64,000 nucleotides of DNA from G963663525 sp963663525 (GCA_963663525.2 CAXXHC010000001.1:2108001-2172000); one strand, 5' to 3'; shown: positions 27,021-36,879, counted from the first letter of the stretch. The notes: generated from the sequence alone by a model not told the origin. Numbers and translations: made by a program.

Positions 27021-29357
27021 TCAGTAGCAGACGTCCAGTTGGATCATCACCAGTCCCACGTCTGCACAGGCGACGAAGCCGGTGTTTCCGAAGCGGGTGA
27101 AGTCGCGGGCATCCACGCCACCCAAAGCCACCGTGTCGAGCAATTCCGGGTTGCCGGGCGTTTCGCTGAGATCGAAGACGTACAGATTGTCTCCACCCAC
27201 ACCGTACAGACGTCCACCCGAATGATGGAAGCGCCGGATTCTTGTGCTGGAAAACTCCTTTACGGGCGTATCGTCAAGCACGTTTCCCGCGCCGCCGTAT
27301 TCGAACACCTGCATACCTCCGGTGTATGAAGTCGTGTATACGTAGGCATAGTCGGGGGAAGTCCATACTTCGTCGCAGTGTGCGCCCGTTTCATCGACTT
27401 TGACGGGTTGGGTCGGATCGGAAATATCGTAGGCCTGCAACATGCTTCCGCTTCGCTGGCAGACGAAAAGGTATTGGCCGTTCGATGCGACCGATTCCAC
27501 GCGCCCACCGGCCTCCATTACCGATCGTTTTACAGGTAAAGCATCGAAATCGCCGGAAAATTCGTAGATTTCAAAGCCGGAATTCGCGATAGCCAGGTAT
27601 AGGAATGGGGGATCGAAATACATCCGGTGGGCGTTGTCGTCGGTGTCGATGTATCCCTTTTCCTGGAAAACCAGGGGATGGGCTTCGAGCCAATGCAATC
27701 CGCCGGAAGTTGCCACGAAAATGGTATTGCCGAAGGCTTGGATGTCGTAGATGTCGTGGTCCATGTTGTTCACTCCGATGGAGACCGGATGGCTGGGCCA
27801 GGACATGTTGACTCCCCACAACCAATCGTTCACGCCGCCCATGTATACGCGGTCGCTTCCCACTGCCGAAATGGCATTCGAAAACCCTGGGTAGAGGAAC
27901 ATGCCTTTGAGAGTGGGAAGCGTAGGGTCGGAGATGTTGTAAATCTTGACCCCTGCTTCGAGGTCGGCGATGTAGAGATAATGATCGTCCATCCGCATGT
28001 CCCAGGGAGAATCGTTCATAATCAAGTTGCGGATTTCATTGGGGGAATTCGGGTCGGAGATGTTCACGATCTTGACCGAGCCCGCATCGAAGGTCTCCCG
28101 GCAGGCCACGAAGGCATACTGGCCGCGAAGTCGCACGGTGTTGCTGTTGCAATCCAGGTCCAGGTGGCTTTTTTCCACCGGTTGGGATGGGTCGGAAACG
28201 TCGAGGATGAACAGCCCTTCTCGTCCGAAGGTCACGTAGGCGAGATCGTCGCGCACCTCAAGGCCGTTGGCCCAGATGTAATCCAGTTCGTTATCGGGAT
28301 CGGGCAAGGTGAATGCGCCCAACTGCTGGGGCTGGTCGGGTTGGGAGATGTCGAGTATCAGTAGTCCGATGTTGCCTGCCGCCGCGTACAGGGTGTCGTC
28401 ATCGATCACGAGGTCCGAAACGGTGCAGCTTGGGGAGCCGTCTTCCGGCAGGAACTGGGCGAGGTGGGAGGCGGCGTCGATCTGGGTGACGTCCCAGATG
28501 TCGATGCATTCGCTCGCACCTGCCGCGAAATAGGCGATATTGTTCTGGAAACGTACGTCATTGTAGGGAATGGTTCCGCTGCCTTCCACCACGTTGCGGA
28601 TGCGGGTCACCTGAACCGGCGTGGTCGGGTCGGAGATGTCGAAAACATAGGCTCCCCCGTAACTTGCCATGATGAAAGCGTACTGATCCCATACCTCGAT
28701 GCCGAAGGTCGAGACGTCGTTGGGCATCGGATCAAGTACAAAGGATCCGATCGCGTAAGGAAACGTGGGATTCTCCTGGTTTAGAACAAATCCGCCGGTG
28801 CCGTGCCAGGAACTGGCCAGCAGCAGGTTGTCGTAAAGGGTGATGGCCGTGGGAGAACCCCCGACGGAGGCCAAGTGGGTTACGTCCACTGCTGCCGGGT
28901 TGCAACCTGCACAGATGCCGTTGTGGCAGGTATCGTCCTGGGTTTCGGAGTTGCCATCGTCGCAGGGCCCCCCCTCGTTGATGGGCCAGCAGCCGTCACA
29001 GCAATCGTTTTGCTCGAAACACTGGCAGGGCTGAGTTTCCTCCCATTCCAAGCCTTCCCAGTTGCCGTCGATTTCGGGAATTTCCAACTCCTCCAGTTCC
29101 TCCAGTTCGGCGGGTTCTTCTTCGTCCGGGTCGGCGTCCGGTTCGATTTCCTCCATCTCGTCCGGGTCGCCGTCGATGGGGGAGTCTTTGTCTTCCGGGA
29201 TTACCGATTCTTCCTCATCCGCCACCGGTTGTTCCGTTTCGGTCTGGCGATCGTTGTCACCGTCGTCGGGTGTACCGGCGCTGCCGTCATCACAAGCGAT
29301 GAAACTCATTGAAAGTACTAAGATAAATAGAATCGACATCCAATGCGAAACCTTCAT
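27021..29357 (-). CDS. LVIVD-repeat beta-propeller lipoprotein
   Basis: A 778-residue lipoprotein. Signal peptide ending SMSFIAC (Cys22), then an Asp/Glu/Pro-rich stalk to about residue 100. A short Cys-rich insert follows (107-155, including CQCFEQNDCCDGC). The remainder is a series of LVIVD-type propeller units of the form xVRVxGNYAYVA..GLxVxDISDPxxP; here LYIADLEAGVKIYNISDPTLP, AYVFDISDPTTPV and GLFILDVSDPSQPV are clear copies. The family is found on the surface of bacteria and archaea, with ligands mostly unknown. AAGAAGG precedes the start. It has its own terminator, so it is probably a single-gene unit. Confidence 0.88.
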   Translation of the reverse strand: MKVSHWMSILFILVLSMSFIACDDGSAGTPDDGDNDRQTETEQPVADEEESVIPEDKDSPIDGDPDEMEEIEPDADPDEEEPAELEELEELEIPEIDGNWEGLEWEETQPCQCFEQNDCCDGCWPINEGGPCDDGNSETQDDTCHNGICAGCNPAAVDVTHLASVGGSPTAITLYDNLLLASSWHGTGGFVLNQENPTFPYAIGSFVLDPMPNDVSTFGIEVWDQYAFIMASYGGAYVFDISDPTTPVQVTRIRNVVEGSGTIPYNDVRFQNNIAYFAAGASECIDIWDVTQIDAASHLAQFLPEDGSPSCTVSDLVIDDDTLYAAAGNIGLLILDISQPDQPQQLGAFTLPDPDNELDYIWANGLEVRDDLAYVTFGREGLFILDVSDPSQPVEKSHLDLDCNSNTVRLRGQYAFVACRETFDAGSVKIVNISDPNSPNEIRNLIMNDSPWDMRMDDHYLYIADLEAGVKIYNISDPTLPTLKGMFLYPGFSNAISAVGSDRVYMGGVNDWLWGVNMSWPSHPVSIGVNNMDHDIYDIQAFGNTIFVATSGGLHWLEAHPLVFQEKGYIDTDDNAHRMYFDPPFLYLAIANSGFEIYEFSGDFDALPVKRSVMEAGGRVESVASNGQYLFVCQRSGSMLQAYDISDPTQPVKVDETGAHCDEVWTSPDYAYVYTTSYTGGMQVFEYGGAGNVLDDTPVKEFSSTRIRRFHHSGGRLYGVGGDNLYVFDLSETPGNPELLDTVALGGVDARDFTRFGNTGFVACADVGLVMIQLDVCY

Positions 29358-29526
29358 GCGACACCTTCTTTCCGGTACAAATCCATGATCTTCTCGGCGT
29401 GGAGTTTTCTTGTTGGTCGAATCTAAAACGACAACGTGTCTTCGTAAGTGGGATTATCTTAGCAGTTTTCAGGCGTTTTTCAACGGGCATTTGCCTGTTG
29501 AACGAGATGATGGGACGTAAACGCGG

Positions 29527-31143
29527 CTATTTTACGGAATTTTCGTTCCCGTTGTCGAGGATTCCAAGCAGGAGAAACGCTGTGAGACCGCCATCCGCGT
29601 TTTTTAGAAATCTCCCGCCCACGAGGTTGAATGATTGTTGGTTCAACAGATAGACGGTGCGAAGTTCGCTTTGTTCCTTCAATGGTATCAGGGCGAAGGT
29701 TTTCAGAAGGTGGCTGCCGTCGTTTTCGATGGCGCGCACGGTCAGGGTTTCCAGGCGAGTGGCATCCAGGCGGTTTTCACGAATGGCTTTCTTTACCAGG
29801 GATTCGGCCTTGCGGTTCAATACCGGGTCTACGACGAGGAGCGGCAGTCCCTCGGCTTCGCGGTTCTGTCGTACCTGTAACCAGAGATTGGGATGAATCT
29901 CCCCCAGATCTTCCACCGGGAACGACTTCGATACGACAGGGATGTCGGCGAAAAGCTGCACCGCGATCCATCCTGAGCCGCCGGAGCCGGAAGCACGTAC
30001 GACGGCGACGCCTACGGCGTTGAAATCGTTACGCAAAAGGTTGTTTCGATGGGCAGGGGATTCGTACAGCCGTTCGGCCATACGTGAAAGGCTTACGTTG
30101 GAGGCGACGTTTTCCCCTGCTGCGCGAGCTTGAACGCCTGCTTTTTTCATGCGATCCGACATGCCCCGGCCCTGGGGGTCGAGGTGGCCGAAAAAGCCCT
30201 CTTCGACCATTCTACGGGCATAAGATAGGGCCGCTTTCTGTAAAAGCGGGGAGGGCTTCAACTCCGGCAGCGTGAACGAGCTCCGCAGGCTCTGAGTCCA
30301 TTGTAAAAGCGCTTGGGTCGCGGAGGAGTCATCGGGGGTCGGTGGTTCTTTTAGAGCGGGAATGGGTTTGCGGGCCGTTTTCGGTCCGACCCTTACCGGC
30401 ATCAGAGCTACGACGGTGGGGCCTCGTTCGGTGTCTACCAGGATTTCCAAGGTCCATTCGCCCAGGGAGTCGAAGGGCAGGGTTTCGGCGAAGCCTCCGG
30501 CGGTCAGTCTCGGATGAAACACGCGGCTGCGGTGCCGGGGATCGGTCAGGTGCAGGCGCAATCCTTTCAGGCCGAAGGGAACCCTTCCTTCGATGCGCAC
30601 CTTGCCGGGACGTTCGAGCACGCTTGGCAGGGATTTCACACGCACGGGACGCCAGACCACGAACACCACGGCGCAATGTTTTCCCTGCCATCGGGCCGTG
30701 CCTGCGCCGAAGTGGCTCCAGGGCTTTTCTCCCACGATTCCAGAGGCCCATTCTCCCAGTTTTTCCACGAGGGTTTCGGGCGTGTCTCCGAGGATGAACG
30801 AGCTTTTCAACTGGTAATCCGAAGCGCCGAAAGCCCGAATCCAGGCGTGAAGGTCGGCGTGGCTTTCGTGGTCGAGTTGCTTCGGGGAGGCTTCGAGCAG
30901 AGATTCAGCCTTGCGCCGGGCGGCCAGCACGAGGCGGGAATCGATTTCCGGAAGGGATTGGTTTTTCAGGCCGAATTCGTGACGCACGCGATCCTTGAGG
31001 CGGCGTTCCAGAGGGCTGAGGACGTTTTCGTTTCGGGCCAGGGTTTGGCCGGATGCGGCGGGCCAAAAGCTGAAAAGCAGCGCACAAAGAAGAAAAAACG
31101 ACAAAAGATGTTTCGGCGCGTGGCCCGGTTTGCAAGAAAGCAT
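29527..31143 (-). CDS. Secreted CAP (SCP/PR-1-like) domain protein
   Basis: A 538-residue exported protein with a signal peptide ending PAASGQ (about residue 32). The CAP domain lies at about 280-400: AALSYARRMVEEGFFGHLD, GRGMSDRMKKAGV, GENVA and ESPAHRNNLLRNDFNAVGVAV, with the His and Glu positions of the CAP pocket retained. The N-terminal 40-180 (HESHADLHAWIRAFGAS, GTARWQGKHCAVVFVVWRP) looks like a second, degenerate CAP-like domain, followed by a beta-sandwich linker. CAP proteins act outside the cytoplasm and bind lipids or other proteins. It starts 9 bp after the stop of the VKOR-DsbA gene and has no ribosome site of its own, so translational coupling is likely. Confidence 0.85.
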   Translation of the reverse strand: MLSCKPGHAPKHLLSFFLLCALLFSFWPAASGQTLARNENVLSPLERRLKDRVRHEFGLKNQSLPEIDSRLVLAARRKAESLLEASPKQLDHESHADLHAWIRAFGASDYQLKSSFILGDTPETLVEKLGEWASGIVGEKPWSHFGAGTARWQGKHCAVVFVVWRPVRVKSLPSVLERPGKVRIEGRVPFGLKGLRLHLTDPRHRSRVFHPRLTAGGFAETLPFDSLGEWTLEILVDTERGPTVVALMPVRVGPKTARKPIPALKEPPTPDDSSATQALLQWTQSLRSSFTLPELKPSPLLQKAALSYARRMVEEGFFGHLDPQGRGMSDRMKKAGVQARAAGENVASNVSLSRMAERLYESPAHRNNLLRNDFNAVGVAVVRASGSGGSGWIAVQLFADIPVVSKSFPVEDLGEIHPNLWLQVRQNREAEGLPLLVVDPVLNRKAESLVKKAIRENRLDATRLETLTVRAIENDGSHLLKTFALIPLKEQSELRTVYLLNQQSFNLVGGRFLKNADGGLTAFLLLGILDNGNENSVK

Positions 31144-31152
31144 GGGGGTGGA

Positions 31153-32493
31153 TCAGGTTTTTTCGGCTTCGGAAGGCTTGCCGGTGTCGTTTTTGTCGTT
31201 CTCGGGAAGCTTTTCTTCAGGTTTGGGTGCTTTTCCCGTCTCATCTTTCAGGGCGGGTGGTTCTGGGACTTCATCCGGTACGGCGTTTTCTTCTTCCTTG
31301 ACAACCGTCGGATTCAGTTTTTCCTTCAGCCACATTTCCCAGAACTCCAAGGGACGCAGACCGACCACGGCTTCATCGTCGATGATAAACGTCGGCGTAC
31401 CTTGCATTCCCATGTTGATGGCCGATTGAATGTCCTTTTGAATGAGAAACATCGTGGCGGGATCGGCGACGCAGGTTTTTAATTTGTCGAGGTCCAGACC
31501 CACCTGCTTTGCGTATTCGAGTTGGTGTTTCTCCTCGTGCAGAGTGCGGTTTTGGAACAAAAGCGTTTCGTAGGGCAGGTATTTGCCCTGGAACGAAGCA
31601 CATCGGGCGTACAATGCCGCCCGGCAGGCGTTGGGGTGGAACGGGCTGCGAATGGCGGGGTTGCAACTATCGTCCAGCGGGTAATCGTGATGCTGGAGGC
31701 GGATGTGCTCCGGGTGGCGAGCGATAAACTCAAGCATCACGGCATGGGCGCGTCCACAGAACGGGCATTCATAGTCGGTATATTCTTTGATAAGAATCGG
31801 AGCGTCGGGATGTCCGATCACCTGCCCGCTGTAGGGAATGTCGTGCGTTTTGGCGGTTTCGGGCGTTTCGGCCACGGGTTTGGGCTTGGGATTGATGCAC
31901 GCGGGCGTCCAGGCGAATTGCCCCAGCCCGATCACCATGAGAAAAACGAAGGAAAAACGGTAGCCTTTGGAACGTTTGAAATTCATGAGCAGTTCTTCCA
32001 CGCCCGAACGATATAACGCACCGAGCGATTTCCGTTTGGCAATGCCGAGCACCAGCGCCACCAACAGAAAAACAACATACACGCTGCAACATACGAGACA
32101 GAAGGATTTGATTTCATACATCGAAATCATCGCCAAAATCAGCGAAGGAATCAACCCCAAAGTACAAAGAACGAACAAAAGTGAAGGCCATTGCCGCAAA
32201 TACTTCAGCCCGAAGAGATGCAAAATCGTGAAAAAGAGGGTCAATGCGAAGAATTCCACGCCAAGCATGGATAATGGAACGCCGAGTATTGTGGAATACT
32301 TGCTGTTGGCGACCTTGATGCAGTTGAATCCTTCGTTGATGGCGCAAAAGCTATCCACCGGCTGTCCGGAGGGGTCGTGCACCTCCACATGCAGGACTTG
32401 AAGGTAGATGCTCGCGGCCAACCCGCCGACCAACAGCGCCAGAATCACAAGATTCAGAACCCACGAGCCTCCTCCAGGGGTCGTTTTGTTCAT
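31153..32493 (-). CDS. VKOR-DsbA fusion, disulfide-bond oxidase
   Basis: A 446-residue inner-membrane protein that would make disulfides in exported proteins and pass electrons to quinones. The N-terminal half is a vitamin K epoxide reductase domain with four or five membrane helices, the loop cysteines Cys50 and Cys58, Ser64, and the active-site Cys132-x-x-Cys135 (SFCLVC). After a periplasmic linker comes a DsbA-like thioredoxin domain with Cys243-Pro-Phe-Cys246 and the cis-Pro loop GTPTFII. The tail (from about 400) is Glu/Lys/Pro-rich. VKOR fused to a thioredoxin partner is a known substitute for DsbB/DsbA. The start at 32493 has GAGG upstream; the open frame reaches 32526 without a site. 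It heads a two-gene unit with the CAP gene. Confidence 0.93.
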   Translation of the reverse strand: MNKTTPGGGSWVLNLVILALLVGGLAASIYLQVLHVEVHDPSGQPVDSFCAINEGFNCIKVANSKYSTILGVPLSMLGVEFFALTLFFTILHLFGLKYLRQWPSLLFVLCTLGLIPSLILAMISMYEIKSFCLVCCSVYVVFLLVALVLGIAKRKSLGALYRSGVEELLMNFKRSKGYRFSFVFLMVIGLGQFAWTPACINPKPKPVAETPETAKTHDIPYSGQVIGHPDAPILIKEYTDYECPFCGRAHAVMLEFIARHPEHIRLQHHDYPLDDSCNPAIRSPFHPNACRAALYARCASFQGKYLPYETLLFQNRTLHEEKHQLEYAKQVGLDLDKLKTCVADPATMFLIQKDIQSAINMGMQGTPTFIIDDEAVVGLRPLEFWEMWLKEKLNPTVVKEEENAVPDEVPEPPALKDETGKAPKPEEKLPENDKNDTGKPSEAEKT

Positions 32494-32932
32494 CGTCGCC
32501 TCATCGTTTTGTCCACCTGAAATCAACCATCCGGTGTTCCGAGTTTCGAAAAATGAAATCGCGGGACAGTTTATTGTCGCAGCCGGGATTTGTAAACATC
32601 ATTTTCAAAGTGATTATTCCCATAAAAATACCATAGTCCTACTTTTACTTCCTGTTTGTGGCCTATGACGGAAAAAATACCGCAGGGAAGCAAGAAGATA
32701 CGTGTCCTTGGATTTGAGTTCGAATCTTCCTTTTCGGAGGAACGTATTGTTCGGTTTCCGGTGTTAATAAATTGAAAAAAGAAAGTGAAATGGCACGAAA
32801 GCGAGAAAATATTCGGCATCTCGAATCCGTCGTGTTATGTACGGGTGCCCGGTTGTTTCCGCCTGCCGGTCGAGAAGTCTGACGGAGGCTTCGAAAAGTC
32901 GGCAGTGCGGCGGTTCTATTTTTGGTGGTTGC
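32494..32932. other. Divergent intergenic region, 439 bp
   Basis: It lies between VKOR-DsbA (minus) and the first RND exporter (plus). AT-rich in its first 250 bp, so it probably holds both promoters, but no clear -35/-10 pair stands out. Nothing else was recognised. Confidence 0.5.
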
Positions 32933-35491
32933 ATGAAGAAGGCTCTGGAACACTGGCGCGGTTTCGTGCTTCGATACGTGGAATTCGCACGACGGCATCC
33001 TTATCAGATGCTGGCGATATTCCTGGCCTTTTCGGTCGTGGGGATATGGCTGGCGGCGACGGGAATCACCGTGGAAACGGATCTCGCCGCACTTCTGCCG
33101 GAAAACACGCCTTCGGTCAAGGCGCTCGAAATGAGCGAAACCCGAATCGGTTCGATCGACTTCTTCACCATCGCTCTCGAGAGCAAAGCCGGCGATACGG
33201 AAGCTATCGTGACGATGCAAGACCGTCTCAAGGCGCGGATTGAGGCCGAATGGAAAGACGCCCAGTGGGTGCAAGTGGAACGGGACACCACCTTTTTCAA
33301 AGAACATGCCCTCTATTACCTGAAAACCAAGGATCTTGAAGACCTGTTGGATCGTCTGGATTACGAATTCACGACGACCGTCGCCGAAAAAGTGCCGGGA
33401 CTGGTGAATTTCCTCGACGATGGCGACGGCACCGAGGGGCTGGACCATTGGTATAAGGAAGAAATCGTCAAAGGTTTGGGCTTTCCTCCACGGGTCGAGC
33501 GGGCATTCAACGAGTTCTTCAAAGAAAAAGACAAAAGCGCCCCCGTCGATACTCCCGAAACGAAAAAGCTGCCTTCGAAGTACGCCGACCGACTCATCAG
33601 CGAGGAGGGGAATATCGGCGTGGTGCTGGTGCAACTCGACAAGCCCTCGATGGACATCGATTTCACCCGTGAAGCGATGGCGCGAGGGGAAGCACTCATC
33701 GCCGACCTGTATCCCGAATCTCTCGATCCTACAATGAAGGTGGAAGTAGTAGGCGCGTATCGGAAATTCAAGGAAGTGGACGCGATCTCGCGGGATGGCA
33801 AACTGGCGACGATCATCAGCGTGGTACTCGTGCTGTTGCTGATTCTGCTGTTTTTTCGGTCGTTTCGAATGATTGCAGTGGTGTTCTTCCCCCTGATCGT
33901 CGCCGCCAGCGTGACGATGGGCGTCGTCGCTCTGACTTTCGGTCGTCTCACGGTGCTTACGGTATTCATTCTGGCGCTTCTGGTGGGGATGGGCATCGAT
34001 TACGGCATTCACCTGTACGGCAGGATACTTCACGACGTTCGCCGGGGCATGGACCTTCCCGCAGCGTGCCGAAACAGTCTTTTCTCCACGGGCCAGGCTT
34101 TGCTGATGGCGGCGTTGACGACCATCGCGTCGCTGATGACGCTGATGTTCGGCCATTTTCAAGGATTCAGGGAGTTTGGCATTGCGGCCTCGTATGGGCT
34201 TGTGTTCTGCGTGCTGTCGTCGATCCTGGTGATTCCGCCGATGCTGTTCATGCTGCAACGATGGAAGCCGATTCGCATCCTGCCTCATGCGAAGAACGCG
34301 GAAATGGACGCAACGGTGGAGGAACGTCCGTCGGCGATGCGTTCCTGGCTACGGCGCTTGTTCGTTTTCGGGGGAGTGATGACCCTGGGATTCGGTGGAT
34401 TCGCACCGCAGGTGATTTTCGAGTACGACATTCGCAACCTCACCGCCAACGAAACCCACACACAGATCGACTATCACCTGGCGCTCGGCAAAGACGCCAG
34501 CACGACGCCGGGCGTGATGCTGGGTTCCAGCCGGGAACAGATGAAAAAGGTGCACGATTGTCTCCTCAAACGCCTTGTCGAGGAACATGACCCGACGCTG
34601 ACGAGCTTCCTTACCTACTATACCTTCGTGCCTGCGAAAGAGGATCAACAGGAACGTAAGGAAATCATTGACGAAATCGGCGATATCGTCCACACGCGCG
34701 CCATGCAGAAACTCACGGGCGAAAAAAAGCGTCTGGTCGAGGAACTGACGACGATGGTAGACGCCCAGCCTTTCGACCATACCGACCTTCCGGCCTGGGC
34801 ACGGCGGATTGTCACCGAAGCCGATGGAAGTGTGGGGAAAATCGGGCACTTGTATGCGTTGATCGACAACTGGAACGTCTACTCCGGGCAGGAGTTTTTC
34901 GAGCGTTACGCGGATTTTCACCTCGATGGCGAATGGATTCCGGTAGCCAACAGCCGTTTCATTCTTTCGGACGTAGTTACGATGGTCAAAAAGGACGGCT
35001 TGCGCCTGCTCGTGTTGGTAAGCCTGGCACTGGTGATGATCCTTTTCATGTTTACCCGAAAGATATCGGGCACTTTCGTGCTTTTCGGGGTACTGGCCGT
35101 GTCATCTGTTTGGACGGCAGGGGTCATGGGGCTTGCTAATATACGGTTAAGTTTGTATAACATTATCGTAATTCCGGTGATTCTTGGTGTGGGCATCGAC
35201 GGTGCCATTCATCTCTATCACCGGTATCTGGACCCACGTTCGAAAGGACTGACCGAAACACTCCGCACTACCGGTGTGACCGTCACGGCAAGCAGTTGGA
35301 CCACGATGGCCGGTTTTATGGGCCTGCTCTTCGTGGAACACAAGGGACTGCGAACCATCGGCACGCTGGGGACAATTGGAGTGGCGTTGAGTTGGTTCGG
35401 CGTAATGATCCTGTTGCCGTTTCTGCTGGATCGATATATTCGGCCACGGAAAAGCGCAAAAGTGGAGGAAGATCGAACGAAAGCTGCATGA
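32933..35491 (+). CDS. MMPL/RND-superfamily exporter, copy 1
   Basis: An 852-residue inner-membrane protein of the HpnN-like MMPL branch, which uses the proton gradient to move lipids or other hydrophobic cargo. It shows the two-fold RND plan: TM1 (about 25-43), a periplasmic loop (LLPENTPSVKALEMSETRIGS), TM2-6 (about 290-460) with the MGIDYGIHLYGR motif, TM7, a second loop (about 505-690) and TM8-12 containing GVGIDGAIHLYHRY. Full length for the branch. It is paralogous to the 39222-42146 gene, with many shared motifs including VKA-x-SR-V/I-GS near the N-terminus. The start at 32933 matches the expected N-terminus, although the ribosome site is weak. Its last codons overlap the PAP2 gene (ATGA). 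Confidence 0.9.
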   Translation: MKKALEHWRGFVLRYVEFARRHPYQMLAIFLAFSVVGIWLAATGITVETDLAALLPENTPSVKALEMSETRIGSIDFFTIALESKAGDTEAIVTMQDRLKARIEAEWKDAQWVQVERDTTFFKEHALYYLKTKDLEDLLDRLDYEFTTTVAEKVPGLVNFLDDGDGTEGLDHWYKEEIVKGLGFPPRVERAFNEFFKEKDKSAPVDTPETKKLPSKYADRLISEEGNIGVVLVQLDKPSMDIDFTREAMARGEALIADLYPESLDPTMKVEVVGAYRKFKEVDAISRDGKLATIISVVLVLLLILLFFRSFRMIAVVFFPLIVAASVTMGVVALTFGRLTVLTVFILALLVGMGIDYGIHLYGRILHDVRRGMDLPAACRNSLFSTGQALLMAALTTIASLMTLMFGHFQGFREFGIAASYGLVFCVLSSILVIPPMLFMLQRWKPIRILPHAKNAEMDATVEERPSAMRSWLRRLFVFGGVMTLGFGGFAPQVIFEYDIRNLTANETHTQIDYHLALGKDASTTPGVMLGSSREQMKKVHDCLLKRLVEEHDPTLTSFLTYYTFVPAKEDQQERKEIIDEIGDIVHTRAMQKLTGEKKRLVEELTTMVDAQPFDHTDLPAWARRIVTEADGSVGKIGHLYALIDNWNVYSGQEFFERYADFHLDGEWIPVANSRFILSDVVTMVKKDGLRLLVLVSLALVMILFMFTRKISGTFVLFGVLAVSSVWTAGVMGLANIRLSLYNIIVIPVILGVGIDGAIHLYHRYLDPRSKGLTETLRTTGVTVTASSWTTMAGFMGLLFVEHKGLRTIGTLGTIGVALSWFGVMILLPFLLDRYIRPRKSAKVEEDRTKAA

Positions 35492-36504
35492 CCCCAACCC
35501 CTCGGCGATTCCGCCGAGATCGACCGGAGACCCTGCCCTTGACGCTCAAATCCTACCTTTCACATCTTACACCGATGGACTATGTGACCGGAGGCTACAG
35601 CCTGTTTTCCGCATTGCTGATCGCCATCCGCCACGAAACAATCGGTCCGCAGGCCTGGACCTACTTCGGTCTGCATTCGGTGGTCGTGTTTATCGCTTTG
35701 GTGCTTTCACCCGCTCAGGACAGTTCCCGACATCCGTTGTTCCAAAACCCGGTGATGCGATTTTTACGCAACATGTACCCGGCCTTCTTGCTGGGGATTT
35801 ACTACAACTGGACCGAACCCGTGAGTCGGATGTTCTTCAGCCAATCTTTGGATGCTTACGTAGAGGCCTTGGATGTGGCCTTGTTCGGTTTCAGTCCCGG
35901 CGTGGAACTCGTCAAACGATGGGGAAACAATAGCTATTGGCTGACTGAATATATGAATTTTGCCTACCTCTCTTTTTACTACATTACGCTCTACTTGCCG
36001 CTCTACTTGTATTTCAAAGGAAAAACCAAGGAATTCTACCACGTGGCGTTCATCATGACCGTCACGATGTTTTTCTTCTGCTTCCTCCCACAGTCGATTT
36101 TCCCTGTGGAAGGACCGATTTACCGTTATCCGGAAATCGGTGGACACCTCGAAGCCGGACCGATTTCCGCCTTTGCCGCATCATTTCTCAGTGATGCCGA
36201 CGTGCCGGGTTCGGCCATGCCTTCGGGGCACATCGCCGGAACCGTGGGTATTTTCTTCCTGGCCTGGACCTATTTTCGCAAGGCGTTCTGGGTTTCCGCC
36301 CCCGTCGTTGTAAGTCTTTGTATTTCCACGGTGTACGGGCATTTTCACTATGCGGTCGACGGCATCGTGGGCATTCTCGTCGCGGTAATCGGAGTGTTCG
36401 TCGTCGGTCCGGCGCTGTATGCCTACATGTTTCCCCACCTGCTGCCGGATCACCTGCGCCACGAAGAGTTCGAAGAACGAGAAAGCGTCTACCAGAAACG
36501 GTAA
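35488..36504 (+). CDS. PAP2-superfamily membrane phosphatase/phosphotransferase (Aur1-like)
   Basis: A 338-residue polytopic membrane protein with about six helices between residues 35 and 325. It carries the PAP2 active-site motifs SAMPSGHIAGTVG (about 235-247) and GHFHYAVDGIVG (about 285-296), and SIFPVEGPIYR, a pattern seen in the Aur1/inositol-phosphotransferase branch. Such enzymes hydrolyse or transfer phosphate head groups of lipids at the membrane. The ATG at 35488 overlaps the TGA of the upstream RND exporter, so the two genes are coupled. Together they suggest lipid remodelling and export, but the lipid is unknown. Confidence 0.85.
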   Translation: MTPTPRRFRRDRPETLPLTLKSYLSHLTPMDYVTGGYSLFSALLIAIRHETIGPQAWTYFGLHSVVVFIALVLSPAQDSSRHPLFQNPVMRFLRNMYPAFLLGIYYNWTEPVSRMFFSQSLDAYVEALDVALFGFSPGVELVKRWGNNSYWLTEYMNFAYLSFYYITLYLPLYLYFKGKTKEFYHVAFIMTVTMFFFCFLPQSIFPVEGPIYRYPEIGGHLEAGPISAFAASFLSDADVPGSAMPSGHIAGTVGIFFLAWTYFRKAFWVSAPVVVSLCISTVYGHFHYAVDGIVGILVAVIGVFVVGPALYAYMFPHLLPDHLRHEEFEERESVYQKR

Positions 36505-36681
36505 AGACCAACGTGGTGAGGGGGAAGTGAAGTTTTTCACTTCGAATCACCGAACCTCGTCCTGAATTCGTCTATCCGCTGACCCATTCCCAGTTCTATG
36601 AAAGTCTAACTTGACCAAAGATATGATGAGTCCGCTCGTCCCGAGTGCCGCCCGGAAGGGCGGTGTATCGAGGGATCCCTA

Positions 36682-36741
36682 CGTAAAAACGCTATGGTTC
36701 GATACAATTTGCTTCGCAAATCACTCTCCATGAGCGTTTTT
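36682..36741. terminator. Long bidirectional terminator-like hairpin
   Basis: AAAAACGCTATGG near 36682 pairs with CCATGAGCGTTTTT at its far end (one bulge) around an internal AATTTGC/GCAAAT hairpin; T or A runs lie at both sides. Confidence 0.5.
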
Positions 36742-36780
36742 ATTCTTGCATGAAAAACTGGGGATGGGTCAGGTCTATCC

Positions 36781-36804
36781 GTGGCTTTTTTATAAAAAAG
36801 CCAC
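36781..36804. repeat. 24-bp perfect palindrome
   Basis: GTGGCTTTTTTA is followed directly by its reverse complement. It could be a terminator arm pair or a protein-binding site; it lies about 75 bp before the methyltransferase start. Confidence 0.6.
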
Positions 36805-36879
36805 ACCATTTTCGCATATCATGATATGCTCATGTCTTTCTCGGACAATTCTTTTTGCATGAAAAAAAAGAGGGCAGGC

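Larger units (their letters stand above)
36505..36879. other. Intergenic region, 375 bp, rich in inverted repeats
   Basis: It contains three hairpins: 36524-36543 (8-bp stem, no T run), 36682-36741 (terminator-like) and 36781-36804 (perfect palindrome). No gene is supported. Confidence 0.6.

Noticed and set aside
29479..29502. Hairpin TTCAACGG...CTGTTGAA after the CAP gene
   Set aside because: Read in the direction of the CAP gene it is followed by A, not T, so it is not called a terminator.
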